Assembly: GCA_030740295.1 (NCBI GenBank)
Contig: JASLXP010000863.1
Span: forward strand, 1-8,401
Length of the DNA: 8,401 bases
DNA from: Planctomycetota bacterium
GTDB taxonomy: Bacteria > Planctomycetota > PUPC01 > JACPCR01
Reading direction: 5' to 3'
Below are positions 1 to 5,851 of the stretch, in pieces; positions within the stretch are counted from its first letter, which is position 1; every line of letters starts with the position of its first letter. The position numbers were made by a program, and so were the translations under genes. The notes under the pieces were generated by a model. That model did not search any database. It was given only the letters and a program-made list of their open reading frames with translations, and was not told where the DNA came from.

Positions 1-1
1 G

Positions 2-445
2 ACAGTGCGCGATCTGTCACTCCGGGATTTCAATCTATACGGGCCCATGCTGCAGCCGCCCGTCCGTGAACGCGTCAAGCACATCGTTACTGAGAACCAG
101 CGGGTAGATGAATGCGCGGACTCAATGGCTGATCGAAATATTGTGCGTGCAGGCGTCTTGCTCGACGCGTCTCATAACAGCCTGCGGGATGATTACGGTG
201 TTTCGTGCAAAGAGATCGATCTGCTTGTCGAAATCGCCTGGAACACGCGCATGGTCTTTGGCGCACGCATGGCCGGACAAGGCTTCGGCGGTGTGACCGT
301 AAATCTCGTCGAACCTGAGGGGGTGGCAAATTTCTGCAACACCATCACCAGGCAATATCGAGCTCGCACTGAGCTCACTCCCAACGTTTACGTTTGCCAG
401 CCCGACAAAGGGGCTGAGCTCCTTACCACCGAAGAGCTGAAATAA
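2..445 (+). CDS. galK: Galactokinase, C-terminal part (5' end outside window)
   Basis: This is the C-terminal ~147 residues of a GHMP-family galactokinase, which phosphorylates galactose at C1 in the cytoplasmic Leloir pathway. The frame is open to the left edge, so the GTG at position 5 is an internal codon and not the start. Recognisable family signatures, in order, are RVKHIVTENQRV, then LLDASHNSLRDDYGVSC, the typical GalK 'SH-SLRDDYEVSCPELD' block. Next comes the glycine-rich GHMP motif 3, GARMAGQGFGG (about residues 86-96 counted from position 5). Galactokinases usually have Thr where this protein has Ala (RMTG versus RMAG). The C-terminus has ordinary length and ends in TAA, whose last A begins the trpD ATG, so the two genes are likely translationally coupled. 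N-acetylgalactosamine kinase or another GalK-like sugar kinase is possible, because the specificity-determining N-terminus is not visible. Confidence 0.9.
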   Translation, partial: TVRDLSLRDFNLYGPMLQPPVRERVKHIVTENQRVDECADSMADRNIVRAGVLLDASHNSLRDDYGVSCKEIDLLVEIAWNTRMVFGARMAGQGFGGVTVNLVEPEGVANFCNTITRQYRARTELTPNVYVCQPDKGAELLTTEELK

Positions 446-1452
446 TGCAACAGACCATCCAGAAACTCATTGACGGGCATGACCTCACCACAGAAGAAGC
501 CACCGCGGCCATGAACACGATCATGGGAGGCGAGGCAACCGACGCCCAAATCGCCGGCTTCCTCATAGCGCTTCGTCTCAAGGGAGAGACAGTCGGCGAA
601 ATCACCGGCTGTGCCAAAGTCATGCGTGAGAAGGCCACTCGCGTGAATGCAGGTGACGGCATCTCTGTCGATACCTGCGGCACAGGTGGGGACGTTTCGC
701 ATACCTTCAACATTTCCACTGCCGCAGCCTTCATCGTGGCCGGCGCGGGGATCAAGGTCGCCAAACATGGCAACAAGTCGGTCTCCAGCAAAAGCGGCAG
801 CGCAGATGTGCTCGCCACTCTCGGCGTCAATCTCGATGCGGATGTTCCGGCCGTGGAGCGATGCATTGCCGAGGCCAACATCGGTTTCCTCTTCGCCCCC
901 AAGATGCATGCGGCCATGAAATACGCCATCGGCCCCCGCCGCGAACTCGGTGTCCGCACAGTTTTCAATGTGCTCGGACCCCTTACGAATCCGGCCGGTG
1001 CAAAACACCAGGTCATCGGAGTCTTTGACAAGTCCCTCACAGAGCCGCTGGCAAACGTCCTCGGTGAGCTCGGATCAACCCACGCGCTCGTGGTCCACGG
1101 TCTCGAGGGCCTCGACGAGATTTCGATTACCGGCCCGACTCAGGTAAGCGAACTGAAGAACGGCGAGACATCCACCTGCGAAATCGCGCCCGAACAGTTC
1201 GGCATTTCACCTGTCCAACTCGAGCAGATTCAGGTCGAAGATGCCGATCAAAGTGCCGGACTCATCCGTTCGCTCCTCGAGGGCGAAGCCGGCCCCGCAG
1301 CCGACATCGCCTGCCTCAATGCGGGCGCCGCCATCTACGCGGCAGATCAGGCGGACGACCTTGCCGGAGGACTCGACGCAGCAAGCGAGTCCATTGCTTC
1401 CGGCGCGGCCAGGAATGCTCTTGCCAAACTTGTCGAGGTCAGCCAGGGCTGA
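445..1452 (+). CDS. trpD: Anthranilate phosphoribosyltransferase
   Basis: TrpD transfers the phosphoribosyl group of PRPP to anthranilate, the second committed step of tryptophan synthesis, in the cytoplasm. The protein is 335 residues, the normal length for a stand-alone TrpD. An N-terminal helical domain (about 1-65) precedes the nucleoside phosphorylase-like catalytic domain. Visible motifs are the PRPP-binding DTCGTGGD (76-83), KHGNKSVSSKSGSADVL (107-123), RRELGVRTVFNVLGPLTNP (165-183, contacting anthranilate) and GLDEIS (222-227), whose Asp-Glu pair binds Mg. The start is the ATG at 445, which overlaps the galactokinase stop (TAATG). A modest Shine-Dalgarno-like GAAGAG lies 8 nt upstream. 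No glutamine amidotransferase domain is fused and no other trp gene is present, so the rest of the pathway must be elsewhere. Thymidine phosphorylase-like relatives are unlikely given the exact TrpD motifs. Confidence 0.97.
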   Translation: MQQTIQKLIDGHDLTTEEATAAMNTIMGGEATDAQIAGFLIALRLKGETVGEITGCAKVMREKATRVNAGDGISVDTCGTGGDVSHTFNISTAAAFIVAGAGIKVAKHGNKSVSSKSGSADVLATLGVNLDADVPAVERCIAEANIGFLFAPKMHAAMKYAIGPRRELGVRTVFNVLGPLTNPAGAKHQVIGVFDKSLTEPLANVLGELGSTHALVVHGLEGLDEISITGPTQVSELKNGETSTCEIAPEQFGISPVQLEQIQVEDADQSAGLIRSLLEGEAGPAADIACLNAGAAIYAADQADDLAGGLDAASESIASGAARNALAKLVEVSQG

Positions 1453-1514
1453 TGGCCAGGAATAAGCGAAAACGCAGGCAGGGCCTCCCAGAATTAATGA
1501 GGCAGAGGAAATGA
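1452..1514 (+). CDS. Possible 20-aa basic leader or coupling ORF (doubtful)
   Basis: This frame of 20 codons plus a stop fills the trpD to PLP-enzyme gap. Its ATG shares its A with the trpD stop (TGATG), and its TGA lies over the next start codon (ATGA). The predicted peptide begins MARNKRKRRQ and has 9 Arg or Lys among 20 residues. A GAGG lies about 13 nt before its ATG (1435-1438), inside trpD. Ribosomes finishing trpD could re-initiate here and be carried to the next start, giving translational coupling without a conserved peptide. It could equally be chance, since 63-nt open frames are common. No known family is recognised. The case rests only on the exact overlaps at both ends. Confidence 0.3.
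   Translation: MARNKRKRRQGLPELMRQRK
1499..1502 (+). promoter_or_regulatory. Ribosome binding site of the threonine-synthase-like gene
   Basis: GAGG lies 8 nt before the ATG at 1511, a normal Shine-Dalgarno spacing. A second purine run (AGAGGA, 1504-1509) is too close to the start to be optimal. This supports 1511 as the start; the nearby ATG at 1497 is in another frame. Confidence 0.55.
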
Positions 1515-2602
1515 ATCTCGTCTGTACCCAATGTCCCGCTCATTATCCCGAGAGCGATATTCGCTGGCGCTGCGAATGCGGGGCGCTCCTGGATCTCAGA
1601 TGTTCGGCGCGGTTCGACTTCGATGAAATCGCACGCCGACCTGCCGACATGTGGCGATACAGGGAGGCCATACCAATCAGGTCAGGTGAAAACTCGGTTT
1701 CTCTTCAGGAGGGTTTCACACCCCTCTCGCCTCTCAAGCTCGCGGGAACTGAGATTCTGGTAAAGCAGGACCACTTGTTCCCCACCGGCTCTTACAAAGA
1801 TCGCGGCGCGTCGGTTCTCATCAGCAAAGCCAAAGAGCTCGGAGTCGACTACGTGGTCGAAGATTCATCCGGCAACGCGGGATGCGCGGTTGCTGCCTAT
1901 TGCGCAAACGCCGGCATTGAGTGCGAGATCTTTGTGCCTGAGTCAACCTCTCCAGCCAAGCTGAAACAGATCGAAGCTTACGGCGCTAAGCTGAATCGTA
2001 TTCCCGGCGCTCGTGAAGATACAGCAAACGCGGCTATGGAAGCGGCGCAATATCATTTCTACGCAAGCCATTCGTGGAACCCATATTTCTTTCATGGCAC
2101 GAAGACGTTCGCCTTTGAAGTCTGCGAACAATTGGGCTGGAGAGCGCCGGACGTGGTCATCGTCCCGGTGGGCAACGGCACCCTCCTGCTCGGATGCGAG
2201 ATCGGATTTCGCGAATTATTGGCCGATCAGGTCATCGAAAAAATGCCCCGGCTGATCGGAATCCAGGCCAGCGGCTGCGCGCCGCTCTTTCACGCATTTC
2301 ATACGGGCGCGGAGGACATCGGTGAGATTCAGAAGCAGGATACAAAAGCTGAAGGCATCGCCATCGCTGAGCCTGTTCGCGCGCGACAGATACTGTCAGC
2401 CGTGCGGTCATCTGACGGAACAATCCTTGCCGTTGAAGATGCCGAAACACTGTCTGCGCTAAAAGAGATGGCTCAAGTCGGGCACTACATCGAGCCCACC
2501 TCCGCAGCAACGATCGCGGGTGTAAATGAATACATCCAATCCAATTCTGCGGAAGAGGTAATCGTGACAGCATTCACGGGCCACGGACTTAAATACTCCT
2601 GA
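1511..2602 (+). CDS. Threonine synthase-like PLP-dependent enzyme
   Basis: This is a 363-residue fold-type II PLP enzyme most like threonine synthase, which converts O-phosphohomoserine to threonine in the cytoplasm. The N-terminus carries a small zinc-ribbon-like Cys cluster (C5-x2-C8 and C21-x-C23), as in many ThrC proteins of the COG0498 type. The PLP-binding lysine is probably K96 in GSYKDRG (the family usually has SFKDRG). DSSGNAG (118-124) is the substrate or cofactor Asn loop, and VPVGNGTLLLG is the phosphate-cradling glycine loop. The C-terminal TAFTGHGLK resembles the ThrC tail. The length matches the Bacillus-type enzymes of about 350 residues and not the 430-residue enteric type. 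It follows trpD with a 58-nt gap occupied by the mini-ORF. No other homoserine-pathway gene is visible, so a related beta-elimination or beta-replacement lyase remains possible. Threonine synthase is the best guess. Confidence 0.85.
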   Translation: MNLVCTQCPAHYPESDIRWRCECGALLDLRCSARFDFDEIARRPADMWRYREAIPIRSGENSVSLQEGFTPLSPLKLAGTEILVKQDHLFPTGSYKDRGASVLISKAKELGVDYVVEDSSGNAGCAVAAYCANAGIECEIFVPESTSPAKLKQIEAYGAKLNRIPGAREDTANAAMEAAQYHFYASHSWNPYFFHGTKTFAFEVCEQLGWRAPDVVIVPVGNGTLLLGCEIGFRELLADQVIEKMPRLIGIQASGCAPLFHAFHTGAEDIGEIQKQDTKAEGIAIAEPVRARQILSAVRSSDGTILAVEDAETLSALKEMAQVGHYIEPTSAATIAGVNEYIQSNSAEEVIVTAFTGHGLKYS

Positions 2603-2873
2603 ATCGGACAGGCCTTTTGCCATTCAATCAGTTTGCCTTTGATTACTGGTCGAGCACAGCGTGAAGATTCCTAAGGCTGCCTTCGGCCGCAACCGCAGCT
2701 ACGATAGAAATACCACGGATGGCAAGGCCATCCCACGGATGAAGAAGTTTTTATTCTGTCTTCATCCGTGGGATGGCTTTGCCATCCGTGGTAATTATCT
2801 CCGCGCTGCGGGGAGAAGTCACACCCACAGACTCTATACTCCCCAGAATTCCCGTAAGACGTTAATTCACAGA
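2603..2873 (+). other. Intergenic spacer with large palindrome
   Basis: This 271-nt spacer separates the galK-trpD-PLP enzyme string from the SGNH gene. It contains the 34-bp-arm inverted repeat (2711-2793) and nothing else that I can name. The frame of the downstream gene happens to stay open back to 2661, but that stretch would encode the palindrome and has no family resemblance. I therefore treat it as non-coding. I see no classical terminator (hairpin followed directly by a T run) and no clear promoter hexamers. Confidence 0.6.
2711..2793. repeat. 34-bp-arm palindrome, CCACGGATG/CATCCGTGG family
   Basis: The left arm is 2711-2744 and the right arm is 2760-2793, with a 15-nt T-rich loop. 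The arms are reverse complements at 33 of 34 positions, and the exception (2726 G against 2778 T) would be a G-U pair in RNA. Each arm is itself a small palindrome: GGATGGC-AAG-GCCATCC at 2717-2733 and GGATGGC-TTT-GCCATCC at 2771-2787. The element can therefore fold either as one long hairpin or as two short ones. CCACGGAT occurs twice in the left arm (2713-2720 and 2733-2740). Related pieces occur near 4876 and 8171-8234, so this is likely a dispersed intergenic repeat. Its role is unknown: REP/MITE-like element, transcript stabiliser or attenuator are all possible. Confidence 0.85.
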
Positions 2874-3887
2874 ATGCAGGCACTCTTACTCAGTCTCCTG
2901 CTCGGCCCACTGACCGCCGAGCAATTCACAGCCAGCCAGTTTCAGCAGCGCTGCCTGAAAACCGCAAATAGGGCAGAGGCCAGCGACCAGTTTGTCATCA
3001 AAGGGCGAGGCGGCTGGTATTACCTCACCAAAGAACTGCGCCACCTCGGCATAGGCCAATTCTGGGGAGAAGACGCGACTAAAGTCAGTCGCGCCACCAA
3101 ACCAAAGTATGCTGACCCGCTGCCAGCCATCCTCGATTTCAACAAAAATCTCAAGGCCCTTGGCATCCACCTGATCGTGTTGCCAGTACCGCCAAAGGTC
3201 AGCATCAATCCCGAAGGAATCGGGATAGAGACTAAAGGCAGACTTGACACGACCAACGCAACATTCCTTGCGCTTCTCAATAAGAAGGGCGTAGACGTCA
3301 TCGACCTGACTCCTGTCTTCCAGGAACGATCAGGGACTGGAGACCTCCTCTACTGCAAGACCGACTCACATTGGTCAGGAGCAGGATGTCTTATTGCTGC
3401 CAAGGAGACTGCAAAGAAACTTCTACGGCAGGAATGGCTGAATAGAATGCACCGCCGTGCCTACAGGAAGAACCTCAAAAAAGTGATGATCACCGGCGAC
3501 CTGGTTTCGGACCAGAACGACGCGCCTGGTGAGGCATTGAAGCTTACGTTCATCACCTCCAAGCCAGATACTCCCGTCGAGCCGCATGATGAGAGTCCGG
3601 TGATTCTGCTGGGGGACAGCCACACGCTCGTGTTCCATTCTGGCCAGGACATGCATGCAACCGGCGCAGGTTTGCCTGACCTGCTCGCGTCAGAACTGGG
3701 TACGCCGGTAGCACTCATCGGAGTTCGAGGCTCTGGAGCAACCGCCGCCCGCATCAGTCTGTATAGAAAGGCCAAGGCCAATCCGGATTACTTGAAAGGT
3801 AAAAAGGCTCTAGTCTGGTGCTTCAGTGCGAGAGAATTCACCGAATCGCCCGGTGGCTGGCGAGTCGTGCCCGTCGTAAAGAAATAG
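2874..3887 (+). CDS. AlgX/AlgJ-like SGNH-family O-acetyltransferase, probably exported
   Basis: The 337-residue protein resembles the SGNH-hydrolase domain of AlgX/AlgJ, periplasmic proteins that O-acetylate polysaccharides such as alginate. The family's bipartite catalytic triad is visible. Asp and His lie in TDSHWSGAG (D164, H166), and the Ser nucleophile in ILLGDSHT (S249). The spacing resembles AlgX (D-x-H, then Ser about 85 residues later). Other family hallmarks are an N-terminal GWYYLTKEL segment, LIVLPVPPK (101-109) and the closing KALVWCFSAREF (311-322). I chose the ATG at 2874 because it starts a hydrophobic stretch (MQALLLSLLLGPLTA) that could be a signal peptide. That stretch lacks N-terminal positive charge and there is no Shine-Dalgarno, so the start is uncertain. 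In-frame ATGs at 2661 and 2739 would translate the palindrome. No AlgI-like membrane acyl donor or AlgX carbohydrate-binding module is visible, so the acetylated substrate is unknown. Confidence 0.72.
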   Translation: MQALLLSLLLGPLTAEQFTASQFQQRCLKTANRAEASDQFVIKGRGGWYYLTKELRHLGIGQFWGEDATKVSRATKPKYADPLPAILDFNKNLKALGIHLIVLPVPPKVSINPEGIGIETKGRLDTTNATFLALLNKKGVDVIDLTPVFQERSGTGDLLYCKTDSHWSGAGCLIAAKETAKKLLRQEWLNRMHRRAYRKNLKKVMITGDLVSDQNDAPGEALKLTFITSKPDTPVEPHDESPVILLGDSHTLVFHSGQDMHATGAGLPDLLASELGTPVALIGVRGSGATAARISLYRKAKANPDYLKGKKALVWCFSAREFTESPGGWRVVPVVKK

Positions 3888-3941
3888 TGTTCAGCTCATC
3901 ACTCCGGGTTCCTGATCCCTGATTCCAGATAACTGTTCCCC

Positions 3942-4874
3942 ATGCGCATCGCATCTGTCCTGACCCCAATTACTGAATCCCATCTCAGACTCGCTGCCCA
4001 GATCGGCGTGACCGATATCGTGGGTCGATACCCGGGATCATCTGACTACGAATCACTTCTCGACCTGAAAAAGCAGATCGAATCGGCAGGGCTCCAGCTA
4101 ACCGTCATTGAAGGCCACGTGCCGATGCGGCAGATAGTCCTTGGACTCGATGGCACGGATGACGAGATCGAGAATATTCAAAATCTCATTCGAAACATGG
4201 GTAAGCTCGATATTCCCTTACTTACCTACAATTTCATGGCGACCGGCGACATGAGCCGCACCAGCTTCACCACACCGGATCGCGGCGGCGCCCTCGTGAG
4301 CTCTTTCGACGATTCAATGATGGAAGATGCGCCGCCTGAGAATCGTGCAACTTCGGAGGTACTCTGGGAGCGTCTGAGAAATCTCCTGGAGCAAGTTGTC
4401 CCTGTAGCTGAAGAATCGGGCGTCAAACTGGCCATGCATCCGGACGATCCCCCGATGTCAAGATTTCGTGGCAGCGACCAGATCATGAGTACAAAGGCAG
4501 ACTACGAGAAGCTCGTCGAACTCGTTGAAAGCGAATCTAACGGCATCTGCCTCTGCCAGGGATGCTTTTCAGAAATGGGCGAAGACGTTCCGGACTGCAT
4601 TCGGACGCTGGGGCAAAACATCGTGTATGCACACTTCCGAGACGTGAACGGATGCGTCCCAAAGTTCCAGGAAACATTCCACGACTGCGGGCAGACGGAC
4701 ATGCCTGAAACGGTACGCGCCTACAAAGAGATCGGCTTTGACGGCCCGGCTCGTCCCGACCACGTGCCACTTATTGAAGGCGAACACGGCGAGGCCAAGG
4801 GCTACACTATGCTTGGCCGCCTCTTCGCCGTCGGGTACATGCGTGGCCTGATACAGGCCGTCTACGAGGACTAA
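3942..4874 (+). CDS. uxuA: Mannonate dehydratase (UxuA family), short form
   Basis: UxuA dehydrates D-mannonate to 2-keto-3-deoxygluconate in cytoplasmic glucuronate catabolism. The 310-residue TIM barrel shows the family's signature blocks: HPDDPP (166-171), CLCQGC (203-208), VYAHFRDVNG (228-237), GPARPDHVP (268-276) and KGYTMLGRLFAVGYMRGL (286-303). By analogy with characterised ManD enzymes, the Mn2+ ligands should be Cys205 or Cys208, His231 and Asp273. The protein is clearly shorter than the ~394-residue E. coli enzyme, but the motifs are intact, so it looks like a compact subfamily and not a truncation. The ATG at 3942 gives a sensible N-terminus (MRIASVLTP), although no Shine-Dalgarno is evident. 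Mannonate oxidoreductase, KDG kinase and uronate isomerase genes are not in the window. The next gene is another sugar TIM barrel, which suggests a sugar-acid cluster. A different sugar-acid dehydratase specificity cannot be excluded. Confidence 0.88.
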   Translation: MRIASVLTPITESHLRLAAQIGVTDIVGRYPGSSDYESLLDLKKQIESAGLQLTVIEGHVPMRQIVLGLDGTDDEIENIQNLIRNMGKLDIPLLTYNFMATGDMSRTSFTTPDRGGALVSSFDDSMMEDAPPENRATSEVLWERLRNLLEQVVPVAEESGVKLAMHPDDPPMSRFRGSDQIMSTKADYEKLVELVESESNGICLCQGCFSEMGEDVPDCIRTLGQNIVYAHFRDVNGCVPKFQETFHDCGQTDMPETVRAYKEIGFDGPARPDHVPLIEGEHGEAKGYTMLGRLFAVGYMRGLIQAVYED

Positions 4875-4875
4875 T

Positions 4876-4905
4876 TCTTCATCTGTGGCCTCGCCATCCG
4901 TGGTA
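4876..4905. repeat. Degenerate single arm of the CATCCGTGG palindrome
   Basis: Starting just after the uxuA stop, this matches the right arm of the 2711-2793 element. It begins TCTTCATC and ends GCCATCCGTGGTA, with a 5-nt deletion and a few substitutions in the middle. It keeps the internal small inverted repeat TGGC-CTC-GCCA (4886-4896) with the same 3-nt loop. The opposing arm is absent, so it cannot form the long hairpin. Confidence 0.7.
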
Positions 4906-4957
4906 TTCATATCGAGCAATAAACAGTCGGCCCTTAATTGACTATTAAATAGACCAT

Positions 4958-4962
4958 AGGAG
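4958..4962 (+). promoter_or_regulatory. Ribosome binding site of the sugar isomerase gene
   Basis: AGGAG lies 5 nt before the ATG at 4968. It is the clearest Shine-Dalgarno in the window and fixes the start of the isomerase gene. Confidence 0.75.
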
Positions 4963-4967
4963 ACACC

Positions 4968-5819
4968 ATGAGCTCACCATCAGAACCCTTCGAATACAGC
5001 CTCAACTCCAGCACCATCAGAGGCCAGGAATTAGGCATTGAAAAAGTCATCGAGTTGGCCGCCGAAGCGGGATACAAGGGCATCGAGCCCTGGATAAACG
5101 AGCTCGACGCCTTCACAGATTCCGGCGGTTCACTCGAAGACCTTGGAAAGAGAATCGCCGATGCGGGACTGAAAGTGCCCAACGTCATCGGCTTTCCCAA
5201 ATGGTCGGTGGAGGACGATGAAGAGCGCGCTGCCGGCATCGAAGAGGCCAGACGCAATCTGGACATGTCGCAAAAAATTGGCGCAGAGCGTCTCGCCGCA
5301 GCTCCCATGGGCTACCAGGACAAACCTGGACTGAATCTTGATCGGGCCGCCGAACGTTACCGCGCGCTCTTGGATGTCGCGCAGGATTACGGCGTTGTAC
5401 CCATGCTGGAATTCTGGGGATTTTCGAAAAGCCTCTATCGATTTGGCGAAGCCCTGTACATCGCATCCGAGGCTGAACATCCGGATGCCTGCATTCTCGC
5501 AGACGTTTACCACATCTATAAAGGAGGCGGCAGCCATACCTCCCTGCGTCTTGCCGGCGCGGAAACTTTCGGACTGTTTCATGTGAACGACTATCCCGCA
5601 GATCCACCAAGGGAAACGATTGCAGATGCTGACCGAGTGTATCCCGGCGACGGAATCGCCCCGCTTGCCGAGATCTTTCAGACGCTCCACAAAATCGGCT
5701 ACCGAGGTATGCTCTCGCTGGAGCTATTCAATGAGAGCTATTGGGAGCAGGAGGCAAGCCACGTCCTGGAAACGGGCCTGAAGAAGTTGCGGGAGCAAGT
5801 TCAGGCGGCCTTTGAATGA
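4968..5819 (+). CDS. Sugar phosphate isomerase/epimerase, xylose isomerase-like TIM barrel
   Basis: This 283-residue cytoplasmic protein belongs to the AP-endonuclease-2/xylose isomerase-like TIM-barrel superfamily (PF01261 type), whose members isomerise or epimerise sugars, inositols or sugar acids. Early strands read FEYSLNSSTI and AGYKGIEPW (35-42), followed by LKVPNVIG. The expected metal-site residues sit at strand ends: Glu148 in PMLEFWG, Asp179 and His182 in LADVYHIYKGG, His205 in LFHVNDYP and Glu252 in LSLELFNESYW. The VYPGDGIAPL segment (224-233) is the usual loop before the last strands. The gene follows uxuA by 93 nt containing a repeat fragment and has its own strong ribosome binding site. 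It may act on a uronate or related sugar, but the family is too diverse to name a substrate. It converges with the DUF2079 gene, leaving only 32 nt between stops. Confidence 0.85.
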   Translation: MSSPSEPFEYSLNSSTIRGQELGIEKVIELAAEAGYKGIEPWINELDAFTDSGGSLEDLGKRIADAGLKVPNVIGFPKWSVEDDEERAAGIEEARRNLDMSQKIGAERLAAAPMGYQDKPGLNLDRAAERYRALLDVAQDYGVVPMLEFWGFSKSLYRFGEALYIASEAEHPDACILADVYHIYKGGGSHTSLRLAGAETFGLFHVNDYPADPPRETIADADRVYPGDGIAPLAEIFQTLHKIGYRGMLSLELFNESYWEQEASHVLETGLKKLREQVQAAFE

Positions 5820-5851
5820 ACGTTGCGTGGCAAGTTACAGACCTGCGCACC

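Noticed and set aside
388..1040. Long minus-strand open frames opposite trpD
   Set aside because: They are antisense shadows of a gene with textbook TrpD motifs, and their predicted proteins show no family features.
2711..2793. Palindrome as an intrinsic terminator
   Set aside because: The T run lies in the loop, not directly after the stem, and the stem is much longer than usual. It could still affect transcript ends, but it is not a canonical terminator.
3911..3926. Near-duplicate octamers CCTGATCC and CTGATTCC before uxuA
   Set aside because: Only two short imperfect units; too little to call a repeat or an operator.
5130..5690. 186-codon minus-strand open frame inside the sugar isomerase gene
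   Set aside because: The plus strand encodes a clear TIM barrel with a strong ribosome binding site; the antisense frame lacks recognisable motifs.
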